Assembly: GCF_005144475.1 (NCBI RefSeq)
Contig: NZ_SWJZ01000082.1
Span: forward strand, 32,234-96,233
Direction: 5' to 3'
Origin: Rhodobacter capsulatus
GTDB lineage: Bacteria; Pseudomonadota; Alphaproteobacteria; Rhodobacterales; Rhodobacteraceae
DNA: 64,000 nt
Shown here piece after piece: positions 53,995 to 63,649 of the stretch; position 1 is the first letter of the stretch, and each line of letters starts with the position of its first letter. A program made the translations under genes and the position numbers. The notes beneath the pieces were generated by a model, which was not told the DNA's origin, searched no databases, and saw only the letters and a program-made list of their open reading frames with translations.

Positions 53995-55704
53995 TTATTC
54001 CCGCCGACCGGCGAAGCGCTTCGCCCAGTCTTCGCGTTCTTCGTCGGTGATCTTGCGGAAGAGGTTCTCCGGCACCGCAAAGGCATGGCCCGCGGGCAGG
54101 GTGCGGATGGCGGCATCCAGATCCTCGGGCCAGGACCAATCCTCGCAATCAAGCGCCGTCATGATCGCCTGCGCCGCATCCGGGATGAAGGGGCGCGACA
54201 GCACCGCATAAAGCCGGATCAGGTTGAGCGCGAAGGCGATGATGCCGCGCGCGGCGTCCTCGTCGGTCTTCACCACGCTCCAGGGCGCGGCGGCCTGCAA
54301 ATATTCGTTGCCCAGCACCCAGAGCGCGCGGAGTTCCTCGGCGGCGCGGCGGACGTGGATCTCGTCCATCGCCTTTTCGTAAGCCGCCAGCCCGTCGCGG
54401 AACTGCGCCATCAGCGCGGTTTCCCGCTCGGTCAGCACCACCGTCGCGGGCATTTCCGTGCCGAATTTCGAATTGCAGAACTTCGTCACCCGGCTGACAA
54501 GGTTGCCCAGCACGTCAGCCAGATCCTTGTTCACCGAGGCCTGGAAATTCTCCCAGGTGAATTCGGCATCGGCGCTTTCGGGCGCGTGCGACAGAAGCCA
54601 CCAGCGCCAGTAATCCGAGGGCAGGATGCCGAGCGCCTGATCCATGAACACCCCGCGCCCGCGCGAGGTGGAGAACTGGCCGCCGTCATAGTTCAGGTAG
54701 TTGAAGGACTTGATGTAATCGACCAGTTTCCACGGCTCGGCCGAACCAAGGATGGTCGAGGGGAAACTGAGTGTGTGGAAGGGCACGTTGTCCTTGCCCA
54801 TGAACTGGGTATAGGTCACGTCACCCGCGCCCTGATCGAGCCGCCACCAGCGCGCCCAGTCGCCGCCGGTCTTCTCGGCCCATTCCTGCGTGCCCGCGAT
54901 ATATTCGATCGGCGCGTCGAACCAGACGTAGAAGACCTTGCCCTCCATCCCCGCCCAGGGCGCGCCCGGAAATTGCGCCGGAACGCCCCAGCTCAGATCG
55001 CGGGTGATGCCGCGGTCCTGCAGACCCTCGCCGTCGAACAGCCATTTCTTCGCGATCGAGGTCGACAGCACCGGCCAGGTGGTCTTGCTGTCGATCCAGG
55101 CGGCCAGCTTGTCCTTCATCGCCGACTGGCGCAGGAACAGATGCTTCGTCTCGCGCATTTCCAGATCGGTCGAGCCCGAGATCACCGAGCGCGGGTTGAT
55201 CAGATCGACCGGGTCAAGCTGCTTCGTGCAATTGTCGCATTGATCGCCGCGGGCGCTTTCAAAGCCGCAATTCGGGCAGGTGCCCTCGATGTAGCGGTCG
55301 GGCAGGAAGCGGCCGTCGGTCACCGAATACATCTGTTTTTCGGTGACTTCGCGGATCAGCCCCTGATCGGCGAGCGCGCGGGCGAAATGCTGGGTCAGGG
55401 CGCGGTTCTGCGGGCTGGAAGACCGGCCGAAGTGATCGAAGGACAGCCGGAAGCCGCCCGCGATCGCCGCCTGCACGTCGTGCATTTCGGCGCAATAGTC
55501 GGCCACGGGCTTGCCCGCCTTGGCCGCCGCCAGTTCCGCGGGGGTGCCGTGTTCGTCGGTCGCGCAGATGAACATCACCTCGTGGCCGCGTCCGCGCAGA
55601 TAGCGCGCGTAAAGATCGGCCGGCAGCTGGCTGCCCACGAGGTTGCCCAGATGCTTGATGCCGTTGATATAGGGAATCGCCGAGGTGATGAGATGACGCG
55701 CCAT
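53995..55704 (-). CDS. metG: Methionyl-tRNA synthetase
   Basis: A 569-residue class I synthetase. The HIGH equivalent is [19 protein letters not shown]; the zinc knuckle [17 protein letters not shown] is complete; the KMSKS equivalent reads [19 protein letters not shown], the archaeal/plant-like FSTSRG variant. The anticodon-binding helical domain follows (about 400-540). The appended C-terminal dimer domain of some bacterial enzymes is absent. The start at 55704 begins [13 protein letters not shown]; the longer upstream frame runs antisense through the c-di-GMP gene. The stop touches a dyad repeat. Confidence 0.96.
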   Translation of the reverse strand: MARHLITSAIPYINGIKHLGNLVGSQLPADLYARYLRGRGHEVMFICATDEHGTPAELAAAKAGKPVADYCAEMHDVQAAIAGGFRLSFDHFGRSSSPQNRALTQHFARALADQGLIREVTEKQMYSVTDGRFLPDRYIEGTCPNCGFESARGDQCDNCTKQLDPVDLINPRSVISGSTDLEMRETKHLFLRQSAMKDKLAAWIDSKTTWPVLSTSIAKKWLFDGEGLQDRGITRDLSWGVPAQFPGAPWAGMEGKVFYVWFDAPIEYIAGTQEWAEKTGGDWARWWRLDQGAGDVTYTQFMGKDNVPFHTLSFPSTILGSAEPWKLVDYIKSFNYLNYDGGQFSTSRGRGVFMDQALGILPSDYWRWWLLSHAPESADAEFTWENFQASVNKDLADVLGNLVSRVTKFCNSKFGTEMPATVVLTERETALMAQFRDGLAAYEKAMDEIHVRRAAEELRALWVLGNEYLQAAAPWSVVKTDEDAARGIIAFALNLIRLYAVLSRPFIPDAAQAIMTALDCEDWSWPEDLDAAIRTLPAGHAFAVPENLFRKITDEEREDWAKRFAGRRE

Positions 55705-55905
55705 GACCCTTGCCCGCTTGCCGCAACTGCAGCCCTTTAGCGTGGCGGGCCGTCGCTGGCCAGAGGGTTTCGCCCTTTTGTCCGCGCGACCTGCGACAGT
55801 CCGTCTTATGGAACGACACAATCTCGTGCTTGCGGAACTGAACGAAGCAGTGCACACCTTAGACGTGTGGCGGCCCCTCCCCGTCACCATGCAGCGGACT
55901 CCAGA

Positions 55906-57594
55906 ATGGACTACTCCTGGCCCACTCGCGGGGCGCCGGAAGATGGCGTCGTCGCAATCGATGCGCAGGGCCGCATCGATTATCTGAACGCTGCGGCTGC
56001 GGCGCTTTTCGGCTATGTCCCGGAGGCGCTGCTGGGCGAGACGCTGGAAATCCTGATCCCTGAACCGCAGGCCGCTGTCCATGCGCGATTGCGTCGCGCC
56101 TTTGCCGCGGGCAAGGTGCCGCTGGCGATCGGGCGGATGCGCGCGGTGCGCGGACGGCGCCGCGACGGCACCGAGATCGCGCTGCATGTCATCCTGAAAC
56201 GCGATGCCGATACAGGACGGGTCTTCGCCTTCCTGCATCCGCTGGAGCGGCCGATCCGCGCGGGCATCGAGGGCCGCGAGGCGGGCGAGGATCCGCTGAC
56301 CGGCCTGCCCGACCGCCGTGCGCTGCGCAGCGATCTGGATGCGGTGCTGACCCGCGCCGATCCGGCGCAGCCGCAGGTCTGCCTGCTGTTCGTCGAGATC
56401 GACCCTTTCGCCGGCAACCGTGCCGCCGTCGATCCCGCCCATCACGAGGCGCTGATGCGGTCCTGTGCCGACCGGCTTGAGGGGCTCGAAACCGAGGCCG
56501 TGCAGCTTTATCGCTCGGGCGAGGACGGGTTCGTGTTTCTGATGGTGCAGGAGGCGGGGGCGGCGATCCCCGTCCCCGGGACGCAGCTGACGCGGGTGAT
56601 GGCGGCGCTGCGGGCACCGTTCGAGATCGGCGGTCAGCCGCTGCATCTGGAATTCGGCATCGGCCATGCCTGCGCGCCCGAACATGGCGCCCATGCCGGC
56701 GAGCTGATCGCCAATGCGGCGCTGGCGCTGGCGCTGGCGGCGTCGAAGGCGGCGTTCAACCGCCCCGTCGGCTATGACGAAAGCCTGCGCAACCGGGTCG
56801 AGCACCGGCACCGGCTGTTGCGCGATCTGCGCGCCGCGGTCGAACGGCGCGAATTCGAGCTGTTCTACCAGCCGCAGGTCGATTTGATCAGCGGGCAGAT
56901 CGTGGCGCTGGAGGCGCTGTTGCGCTGGCGTCACCCGGAATGGGGGCTGCTTCTGCCGGGCGCCTTCATGGAGGTGCTCAGCGCTTCGGAACTGTCGCTG
57001 GCGGTGGGCGACTGGGTGCTGCGCGAGGCCTGCACCCAGGTCGCGATCTGGAACCGGCGCCGCAAGACGCCCCTGACGGTGGCGGTGAACATCTTCCCGC
57101 GCCAGTTCGACCGCGACATCCTGCCCGCGGCGATCACCCGCGCCCTGGCCGAAAGCGGCCTGCCGCCGCGGCTGCTCGACATCGAGATCACCGAAAACAT
57201 CGTGATCGACCCCGCCACGCAAAGTTCCGAGGTCTTCGAGGCGCTGACCGCGACCGGGGTGGCGCTGGTGCTGGACGATTTCGGTACCGGCTATGCCTCG
57301 CTCACCTGTCTGGCTCGACATCCGGTGCAGAAACTCAAGATCGACAAGAGCTTCGTCGCCGGGCTCGACACCGGCCCGGGCTATCGGGCGATCCTGAAAT
57401 CGCTGCAGGCGCTGGCCGGGATGCTTGGGCTCGGCACCGTGGTCGAGGGGGTGGAAACCGAGGAAACCGCGGCGCTGATGCGCGATTTCGGCTTCGAGGT
57501 CGGGCAGGGCTTTTTCTGGAGCCGGCCGATGGAGCGCGAAGACTGCGCCCGCGCGCTGGGAATTGTCGGGCAGGTGGTGGATGCCTGGGCGTGA
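55906..57594 (+). CDS. PAS-GGDEF-EAL protein, probable c-di-GMP phosphodiesterase
   Basis: A 562-residue signalling protein. An N-terminal PAS-like domain ([20 protein letters not shown]) precedes a degenerate GGDEF domain in which the signature reads [12 protein letters not shown], so cyclase activity is unlikely. The EAL domain (about 310-550) is well preserved: [60 protein letters not shown] and QGFFWSRPM. This predicts hydrolysis of c-di-GMP. The ATG at 55906 and GTG at 55867 both lack a strong ribosome binding site. It lies divergent from metG. Confidence 0.87.
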   Translation: MDYSWPTRGAPEDGVVAIDAQGRIDYLNAAAAALFGYVPEALLGETLEILIPEPQAAVHARLRRAFAAGKVPLAIGRMRAVRGRRRDGTEIALHVILKRDADTGRVFAFLHPLERPIRAGIEGREAGEDPLTGLPDRRALRSDLDAVLTRADPAQPQVCLLFVEIDPFAGNRAAVDPAHHEALMRSCADRLEGLETEAVQLYRSGEDGFVFLMVQEAGAAIPVPGTQLTRVMAALRAPFEIGGQPLHLEFGIGHACAPEHGAHAGELIANAALALALAASKAAFNRPVGYDESLRNRVEHRHRLLRDLRAAVERREFELFYQPQVDLISGQIVALEALLRWRHPEWGLLLPGAFMEVLSASELSLAVGDWVLREACTQVAIWNRRRKTPLTVAVNIFPRQFDRDILPAAITRALAESGLPPRLLDIEITENIVIDPATQSSEVFEALTATGVALVLDDFGTGYASLTCLARHPVQKLKIDKSFVAGLDTGPGYRAILKSLQALAGMLGLGTVVEGVETEETAALMRDFGFEVGQGFFWSRPMEREDCARALGIVGQVVDAWA

Positions 57595-57729
57595 TTGTTA
57601 ATTGAGTGGCCGATCAAAAACGACTTCTTGAACGGCAAAAGCGACAAAATTCTTGATGTTTTCCCGGCGCTGCAACAGGGTGCAGGCGAAAGTGATTCGA
57701 TCCACAGAGGTTCGGGGGAAGGTCTCGGG

Positions 57730-58350
57730 ATGCACACGGAAGCGATTGCCCGCAGCTACAAGCGCTGGGCGCCGATCTATGACAAGACTTTCGGCAAGAT
57801 CACCCATGCCGGGCGCCATCACGCCGTGCGCGAGGTGAATGCGACCGGCGGCGCGGTGCTGGAGGTGGGCATCGGCACCGGGCTGGCGCTGGATCTGTAT
57901 GAACCCTCGAAAGTTGCGGTGACCGGCATCGACCTCTCGCCCGACATGCTGGCCAAGGCGCAGGCCCGGGCCGAGGCGCAGGGGCTGCGCAACGTCGCCG
58001 GGCTGCACATCATGGATGCGCGCGAACTGGCCTTTGAGGACGAAAGCTTCGATCACGTCGTGGCGCTGCACATCATGTCGGTGGTGCCCGAGCCGCGCCG
58101 GGTGATGACGGAAATGGCGCGGGTCTGCCGCGTCGGCGGCACGGTGCTGATCACCAACCATTTCGCCCGCGAAAAGGGCGGCTGGGGCGTTGCCGCGAAA
58201 CTGGCCGCGCCGATGGCCGATGCGCTGGGCTGGCATTCCGACTTCGCCCGCGCCGAGGTGATGTCCGAACCGCGGCTGAAACTGGTCGAGGAAACCCGCC
58301 TGCCGCCCTTCGGTCTGATGACCTATCTGCGCTTCCGCCGCGTCGCGTAA
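57730..58350 (+). CDS. pmtA: Phosphatidylethanolamine N-methyltransferase
   Basis: A 206-residue SAM-dependent methyltransferase of the Rhodobacter PmtA type, which methylates phosphatidylethanolamine to phosphatidylcholine. SAM motif I is GGAVLEVGIGTGLALDLYE, motif II VAVTGIDLSPDMLAKAQA, with the post-motif region DARELAFEDESFDHVVALHI. The start at 57730 follows GGAAGG and begins MHTEAIARSYKRWAPIYD, matching the family; the longer frame lacks support. It is soluble and probably membrane-associated via its lipid substrate. It converges on mopB. Confidence 0.93.
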   Translation: MHTEAIARSYKRWAPIYDKTFGKITHAGRHHAVREVNATGGAVLEVGIGTGLALDLYEPSKVAVTGIDLSPDMLAKAQARAEAQGLRNVAGLHIMDARELAFEDESFDHVVALHIMSVVPEPRRVMTEMARVCRVGGTVLITNHFAREKGGWGVAAKLAAPMADALGWHSDFARAEVMSEPRLKLVEETRLPPFGLMTYLRFRRVA

Positions 58351-58365
58351 GCGTCGGCCCCGCCC

Positions 58366-59151
58366 TCAGGGCAGGGCCAGGATCACATGGCTCGACTTGA
58401 TCAGGGCCGTCGTGTCCACGCCGGGGCGCAGATCCAGCGTCTCGGCGCTTTCGCGGGTGATCGTCGCGGTGATCGTCTTCGCCCCGCCCAGATCCAGCGT
58501 GATCTCGCTCGAAAGCGCGGCATCGATCCGCTCGATCACCCGGCCCTGCAGCCGGTTGCGCACCGAAAGCCGTTCCGGCACGCCCGCCCCCGCCAGCAGG
58601 ACGAAATTCGATTTCACCAGCGCCAGCACCTCGGAGCCCGGCGCCAGCCGCATCTCGGCGGCCGACCGCGCGGTGATCACCGCCGTCAGCTCCTGCCCCT
58701 CGCCCAGCCGCATCCGCACCTGCGCCGCCACGTCATCGGCCGCCACCGCCCAGACCTTGCAGGCCCAGGCATTGCGTGCCGAGGTCCGCAAGGACAGACC
58801 CCGCAGCACCTCGGCCGGATCAAGGTTCAGGCTTTTCTCGAAACTGGACAAAAGCTTGGCCACGCCCTCCTCGATCGCGCCATAGGCCGCGATCAGCTTT
58901 TCGCCCGCGGGCGTCAGCGCCGCGCCGCCGCCCGCCTTGCCGCCCGGTGCCGCGGTGACGACCGGGGCGGACAGCAGGTTGTTCATCGCCTGCACCCCGT
59001 CCCAGGCGGCCTTGTAGGACAGCCCGACCTCGCGCGCCGCCGCCGAAATCGAGCCCGTGCGCCCGATCGCCGCCAGCAGCGCCACCCGCTCCGCCCCCAT
59101 CCGCGCGCCCGTCCGTTCCAGCACCAGCGCCCCGCGCACCCCGTCCGTCAT
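58366..59151 (-). CDS. mopB: Molybdate-responsive regulator MopB
   Basis: A 261-residue ModE-type regulator. The N-terminal LysR-like winged HTH (IGRTGSISAAAREVGLSYKA) is followed by two molybdate-binding TOBE/Mop repeats (LRTSARNAWACKVWAVAADD and VRNRLQGRVIERIDAALSSE). With molybdate bound it represses mopA-modABCD and the alternative nitrogenase regulator anfA, in partial overlap with MopA (known from R. capsulatus). The start at 59151 follows GGGAGG; the longer frame lacks support. It is divergent from mopA. Confidence 0.93.
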   Translation of the reverse strand: MTDGVRGALVLERTGARMGAERVALLAAIGRTGSISAAAREVGLSYKAAWDGVQAMNNLLSAPVVTAAPGGKAGGGAALTPAGEKLIAAYGAIEEGVAKLLSSFEKSLNLDPAEVLRGLSLRTSARNAWACKVWAVAADDVAAQVRMRLGEGQELTAVITARSAAEMRLAPGSEVLALVKSNFVLLAGAGVPERLSVRNRLQGRVIERIDAALSSEITLDLGGAKTITATITRESAETLDLRPGVDTTALIKSSHVILALP

Positions 59152-59392
59152 CGTCGCCTCCCGTTTTGTCGCCGCCATTGTGGCGCAAACCGGCCCCGGG
59201 GGCCACTGCCGCAAGCGTCCCGCCGACTCGCCCTCAACGTCGAAACCGGCAAATCCGTTCGCGTGACGCCTAATTTATGGGCAATGTTCCGAAAACGGCC
59301 CGTTTCGGCATCACTTGGCACGGGATATGAAGCTTGGGGTGATAACGACGCCACTCACGGCCGACAAGTCTCTGCCCTTCCGGAAAAACCGT

Positions 59393-59417
59393 CGCTATTA
59401 GTCAGGGCTATATAACG
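59393..59417 (+). promoter_or_regulatory. Mo-box operator upstream of mopA
   Basis: An imperfect dyad, CGCTATTAG on the left and GCTATATAACG on the right, separated by TCAGG. It matches the R. capsulatus Mo-box type (CGNTATAT...ATATANCG) bound by molybdate-loaded MopA and MopB. It ends 19 bases before the mopA ATG, placing it over or next to the transcription start. Confidence 0.82.
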
Positions 59418-59436
59418 AACCGCTTCGAGACCCGCC

Positions 59437-60234
59437 ATGAACGAACAGCCCCTCACCGCCGCCCTGAGCCTGCAACGCGCGGGGGCGCCGCGGGTGGGCG
59501 GCGACCGGATCCGGCTGCTCGAAGCGATCGCCCGTCACGGCACGATTGCCGCCGCCGCGCGCGAGGTCGGCCTGTCCTACAAGACCGCCTGGGATGCGGT
59601 CGGCACGCTGAACAACCTGTTCGAACAGCCGCTGGTCGAGGCCGCGCCGGGGGGCCGCACCGGCGGCAATGCCCGCGTGACCGAGGCGGGGCAGGCGCTG
59701 ATTGCCGGGTTCGATCTGCTGGAAGGCGCCCTGACCAAGGCGCTGGGCGTGCTCGAAGGCGGCGTCACCGCGCCGGAAAAAGCCCTCAACACGCTTTGGA
59801 GCCTGACGATGCGTACTTCGAACCGCAACACCCTGCGCTGCACCGTCACCCGTGTCACCCTTGGCGCGGTCAATGCGGAGGTGGAGCTGGCCCTGACCGA
59901 TGGCCACAGCCTGACCGCCGTCATCACCGAACGCTCGGCCACCGAGATGGGCCTGGCGCCGGGCGTCGAGGTCTTCGCGCTGATCAAGGCCAGTTTCGTG
60001 ATGCTGGCCGCGGGGGGCGATCCGGGCCGGATTTCCGCCTGCAACCGGCTGACCGGCATCGTCGCCGCCCGCACCGACGGGCCAGTGAACAGCGAGATCA
60101 TCCTCGATCTGGGCAATTGCAAATCGATCACCGCCGTCATCACCCACACCAGCGCCGATGCGCTGGGGCTCGCCCCCGGCGTGCCCGCCACCGCGCTGTT
60201 CAAGGCCAGCCATGTCATCCTGGCGATGCCCTGA
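59437..60234 (+). CDS. mopA: Molybdate-responsive regulator MopA
   Basis: A 265-residue ModE-type regulator and first gene of the mopA-modABCD operon. The winged HTH is IARHGTIAAAAREVGLSYKT; two TOBE/Mop repeats follow (MRTSNRNTLRCTVTRVTLGA and CNRLTGIVAARTDGPVNSEI), each ending in a KASxVxLA segment typical of molybdate-binding domains. It is a paralogue of divergent mopB, and both bind Mo-boxes. In R. capsulatus MopA additionally activates the mop gene. The start at 59437 lies just downstream of a Mo-box, so autorepression is expected. Confidence 0.94.
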   Translation: MNEQPLTAALSLQRAGAPRVGGDRIRLLEAIARHGTIAAAAREVGLSYKTAWDAVGTLNNLFEQPLVEAAPGGRTGGNARVTEAGQALIAGFDLLEGALTKALGVLEGGVTAPEKALNTLWSLTMRTSNRNTLRCTVTRVTLGAVNAEVELALTDGHSLTAVITERSATEMGLAPGVEVFALIKASFVMLAAGGDPGRISACNRLTGIVAARTDGPVNSEIILDLGNCKSITAVITHTSADALGLAPGVPATALFKASHVILAMP

Positions 60235-60264
60235 GCCCTCTTCCCCGACAGAAAGGATCTCGAC

Positions 60265-61023
60265 ATGACCCACTTCCCGCAATCCCTGCGCGCAGGCTCG
60301 ACCGCGCTTGCGCTGGTGCTGGCGCTGGCTGTTCCCGCCGCCGCGGGCGAGGTGATCGCCGCCGTCGCCGCCAACTTCACCGAACCGGCGAAGGAAATCG
60401 CCACGCTCTTCACCGAAAAGACCGGCCACACCGTCACCTACACCTTCGGCCCCTCGGGGCAGTTCTACACCCAGATCACGCAAGGGGCGCCGTTCGAGGT
60501 CTTCCTGTCGGCCGATGCCTCGCGCCCGAAAAAGGCGATCGAGGAAGGCTACGCCGTCGCGGGCACCGATTTCACCTATGCGGTGGGCAAGCTGGTGCTG
60601 TGGTCGGCCGATCCGGCCCGGGTCGATGACAAGGGCGCGGTGCTGAAAACCGATCTCGAACATGTCGCGATCGCCGATCCGAAATCCGCCCCCTATGGCG
60701 CCGCGGCGATCGAGGTGATGCAGAAGCTTGGCGTCTATGAGACGCTGGAGCCGAAGCTGGTCACCGGCAAAAGCATCACGCAAGCTTACGAATTCGCCGC
60801 CACCGGCAATGCGCCGGTGGGCTTCGTCGCCTATTCGCAGGTGATCGGCAAGGAGGGCGGCTCCAGCTGGATGGTGCCCGCCGATCTTTACAAGCCGATC
60901 AAGCAAGATGCCGTGCTGCTGAAGACCGGCGCCGAGGATGCGGCGGCAAAAGCCTATCTTGATTTCCTGAAGACGCCGGAAGCCTTGGAAATCATCAAGA
61001 AATACGGTTACGTCACCGAATAA
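60265..61023 (+). CDS. modA: Molybdate-binding periplasmic protein ModA
   Basis: A 252-residue periplasmic binding protein of the ModABC importer. The signal peptide ([22 protein letters not shown]) is cleaved near residue 29. The oxyanion-binding loops of ModA are seen: [54 protein letters not shown] and [10 protein letters not shown]. The start at 60265 follows GAAAGGATC. It lies 30 bases after mopA and 5 bases before modB, so the operon is continuous. Confidence 0.96.
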   Translation: MTHFPQSLRAGSTALALVLALAVPAAAGEVIAAVAANFTEPAKEIATLFTEKTGHTVTYTFGPSGQFYTQITQGAPFEVFLSADASRPKKAIEEGYAVAGTDFTYAVGKLVLWSADPARVDDKGAVLKTDLEHVAIADPKSAPYGAAAIEVMQKLGVYETLEPKLVTGKSITQAYEFAATGNAPVGFVAYSQVIGKEGGSSWMVPADLYKPIKQDAVLLKTGAEDAAAKAYLDFLKTPEALEIIKKYGYVTE

Positions 61024-61028
61024 GGCCG

Positions 61029-61715
61029 ATGACGGAGGGGATTCTGTTCGACGCGGAGATGCTGACGACACTGGCGCTGACGCTGAAACTGGCGACGGTG
61101 ACGACAGTGCTGCTGCTGGCTCTGGGAACCCCCCTTGCCTGGTGGCTTTCGCGTGGCGGCGGTCTTTGGAAAGAGATCGTCGCCACGCTGGTCTCGCTGC
61201 CGATCGTGCTGCCGCCGACGGTGCTGGGCTTTTATCTTTTGATCGCGATGGGGCCGCATTCGCCGCTGACCGATCTTCTGGGCTTCAAGCTTTCGTTCAC
61301 CTTCGCGGGGCTGGTCGTCGGCTCGGTCGTCTATTCGCTGCCCTTTGTCGTCAATCCGATCCGCAACGCCTTTGCCGCGATGGGGCCGCGCCCGATGGAG
61401 GTGGCGGCGACCCTGCGCGCCTCTCCCTTGAACGCGTTTTTCACCGTCGCCTTGCCGCAGGCGACGCCCGGGCTGATCACCGGGGCGATCCTTGGCTTTG
61501 CCCATACGGTCGGCGAATTCGGCGTCGTCCTGATGATCGGCGGCGGCATTCCGGGGCGGACCAAGGTGCTCTCCGTCACCATCTTCGACTATGTCGAGAC
61601 GCTCGAATGGGACAAGGCGCATGTGCTGGCGGGGGGCATGCTGGCGATGTCCTTCGTGGTGATCCTCGCCATGATGCTGATCGAGCGCCGCTATGGTGCC
61701 GGAGCCCGGCGATGA
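61029..61715 (+). CDS. modB: Molybdate ABC transporter permease ModB
   Basis: A 228-residue inner-membrane permease with five to six TM helices. The EAA-loop coupling motif is [23 protein letters not shown], and the conserved [17 protein letters not shown] segment forms part of the translocation path. It overlaps modC by 4 bases (ATGA), as typical for co-translated ABC subunits. Confidence 0.96.
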   Translation: MTEGILFDAEMLTTLALTLKLATVTTVLLLALGTPLAWWLSRGGGLWKEIVATLVSLPIVLPPTVLGFYLLIAMGPHSPLTDLLGFKLSFTFAGLVVGSVVYSLPFVVNPIRNAFAAMGPRPMEVAATLRASPLNAFFTVALPQATPGLITGAILGFAHTVGEFGVVLMIGGGIPGRTKVLSVTIFDYVETLEWDKAHVLAGGMLAMSFVVILAMMLIERRYGAGARR

Positions 61716-62803
61716 TTTCGGCGCATTTCACCGGGCGGCAGGGCGATTTCACCCTGGATGCGGCGTTCGAGGTGCCGGGGCAAGGGGTGACGGCGCTTTT
61801 TGGTCCCTCGGGCTGCGGCAAGACCACGGTCCTGCGCTGCATGGCCGGGCTGGCGCGGTTGCCGGGCGGGCATCTGACGGTGAATGGCGTGACCTGGCAG
61901 GAGGGGCGCCACATCACCCCGCCGCATCGCCGCGCGGTGGGCTATGTGTTTCAGGAAGCGAGCCTTTTCACCCATCTCTCGGTGCATGAAAACCTGATCT
62001 ACGGGCTGAAACGCGCCCGCGGTCCGCTCAGGATTTCCGAAGCCGAGGTGACGCAGCTTCTGGGCATCGCGCCGCTTCTGAGCCGCCCCACCGCGACGCT
62101 TTCGGGCGGTGAGCGGCAACGCGTCGCCATCGGCCGGGCGCTGCTGTCGCAGCCGGAACTGCTTTTGATGGACGAGCCGCTTTCCGCGCTCGACCGGATT
62201 TCCCGTGACGAGATCCTGCCCTATCTCGAACGGCTGCATGCGAGTTTGCAGATGCCGGTGATCCTGGTCAGCCATGACCTGTCCGAGGTCGAACGGCTGG
62301 CCGATACGCTGGTGCTGATGGAGGCGGGCCGGGTGCGCGCCGCGGGCCCCATCGCCGCGATGCAGGCCGACCCGAACCTGCCGCTCATTCATCGCCCCGA
62401 CCTGGCCGCGGTGATCGAGGGCACGGTGGTGGCGCTCGACCCCGCTTATGGGCTGAGCACCCTGCAGGTGCCGGGCGGGCGGATCGTCGTGCCGGGCAAC
62501 CTTGGCCCGATCGGCACCGGGCGGCGGTTGCGCGTGCCCGCGACCGATGTCAGCCTGGGCCGCCATGCGCCCTCCGACACCACGATTTTGAACGCCCTGC
62601 CCGCGGTGATCCTTGGCGCCGAGGCCGCCGAGGGCTATCAGGTCACCGTGCGGCTGGCATTGGGCGAGACGGGCGAGGGCGCGAGCCTTCTTGCCCGCGT
62701 TTCGCGCAAGTCCTTTGACACGCTCGGGTTTCAGCCCGGGGAAAAGGTGGTGGCGCGGCTCAAGGCGATGGCGCTGAGCGCGCCCGCGCAGACCGGAGGG
62801 TAA
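61712..62803 (+). CDS. modC: Molybdate ABC transporter ATP-binding protein ModC
   Basis: A 363-residue ATPase energising molybdate uptake. Walker A is [15 protein letters not shown], the ABC signature [15 protein letters not shown], Walker [13 protein letters not shown] and the H-loop [14 protein letters not shown]. The C-terminal TOBE domain (about 235-360) typical of ModC can bind molybdate and inhibit transport. The ATG at 61712 overlaps the modB stop. It ends 3 bases before modD. Confidence 0.96.
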   Translation: MISAHFTGRQGDFTLDAAFEVPGQGVTALFGPSGCGKTTVLRCMAGLARLPGGHLTVNGVTWQEGRHITPPHRRAVGYVFQEASLFTHLSVHENLIYGLKRARGPLRISEAEVTQLLGIAPLLSRPTATLSGGERQRVAIGRALLSQPELLLMDEPLSALDRISRDEILPYLERLHASLQMPVILVSHDLSEVERLADTLVLMEAGRVRAAGPIAAMQADPNLPLIHRPDLAAVIEGTVVALDPAYGLSTLQVPGGRIVVPGNLGPIGTGRRLRVPATDVSLGRHAPSDTTILNALPAVILGAEAAEGYQVTVRLALGETGEGASLLARVSRKSFDTLGFQPGEKVVARLKAMALSAPAQTGG

Positions 62804-62806
62804 GGG

Positions 62807-63646
62807 ATGTTCCTGATCGACGACACCGCGCTGATGGCGCTCATTCGCGAAGACGTGCCCGCGGGCGATTTGACGACGCGCAGCCTCGGCCTGGCCGCCG
62901 AGCCGGGCGAGATGACGATGCGGGCGCGCGGGGCCATGACCGTCGCCTGTTCCGAAGAGGCCGTGCGGATCCTGCAATTGCTCGGCGCCGAGGCCTGGAT
63001 CGCCACCGCCTCGGGGCGGCAGGTCGAGGGCGGCGAGATGCTGCTTTTCGCCCGCGGGCAGACCGAGGCGCTGCTGGCGGGCTGGAAAGTGGCGCAGAAC
63101 CTGATCGAATGGGCCTCGGGTCTGGCGTCTTCGGCCACGGCGATCGTCGCGGCGGCGCGGGCGGTGAACCCGGCGGTGACGGTGGCCTGCACCCGCAAAT
63201 CGGTGCCGGGCACGCGGGCGCTGTCCCTGCGCGCGGTGACTGTGGGGGGGGCGACGGTGCATCGCACCGGGCTGTCGGACAGTGTCCTGCTGTTTGCCGA
63301 GCATCGCGCCTTTGGTGGTGACGACGCTTTGGCCAGCCAGATCTCCCGGCTGCGCGCGATCTGTCCCGAGCGCAAGGTGGTCGTCGAAGTGGCCGATGTC
63401 GCCGAGGCTTTGGCCGCCGCGCAGGCCGGGGCCGAGGTGCTGCAGCTGGAAAAATTCCCGCCCGAGCAGGTGGCGGCGGTCGTGGCCGGGCTGGGCCCCG
63501 ACTGGCGCGGCCATGTTGCGGCGGCGGGCGGCATCACGGCCGCGAATGCCGCCGCCTATGCGGCTGCGGGGGCGCAGGTTCTGGTGACCTCGGCCCCCTT
63601 CGCCGCGCCGCCGCGCGATGTCGCCGTCTGGATCGGACCGGCCTGA
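62807..63646 (+). CDS. modD: ModD, quinolinate phosphoribosyltransferase-like protein
   Basis: A 279-residue protein of the nicotinate/quinolinate phosphoribosyltransferase (NadC) fold found at the end of mod operons. The fold is visible in DVPAGDLTTRSLGLAA, WKVAQNLIEWASGLASSATA, the phosphate/ribose region VTVACTRKSVPGTRALSLRA, and the barrel end VAAAGGITAANAAAYAAAGA. Its role in Mo metabolism is not settled. It follows modC by 3 bases and ends 3 bases from convergent nifB. Confidence 0.9.
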   Translation: MFLIDDTALMALIREDVPAGDLTTRSLGLAAEPGEMTMRARGAMTVACSEEAVRILQLLGAEAWIATASGRQVEGGEMLLFARGQTEALLAGWKVAQNLIEWASGLASSATAIVAAARAVNPAVTVACTRKSVPGTRALSLRAVTVGGATVHRTGLSDSVLLFAEHRAFGGDDALASQISRLRAICPERKVVVEVADVAEALAAAQAGAEVLQLEKFPPEQVAAVVAGLGPDWRGHVAAAGGITAANAAAYAAAGAQVLVTSAPFAAPPRDVAVWIGPA

Positions 63647-63649
63647 TCC

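Noticed and set aside
55809..55985. Small frame starting ATG at 55809 ([15 protein letters not shown]...) before the EAL gene
   Set aside because: It has no ribosome binding site, runs into a basic nonsense tail overlapping the EAL gene in another frame, and has no terminator or domain. It is more likely leader sequence.
57595..57729. Possible SAM-type riboswitch in front of pmtA
   Set aside because: The 135-base leader shows no recognisable SAM-II or SAH-type motif.
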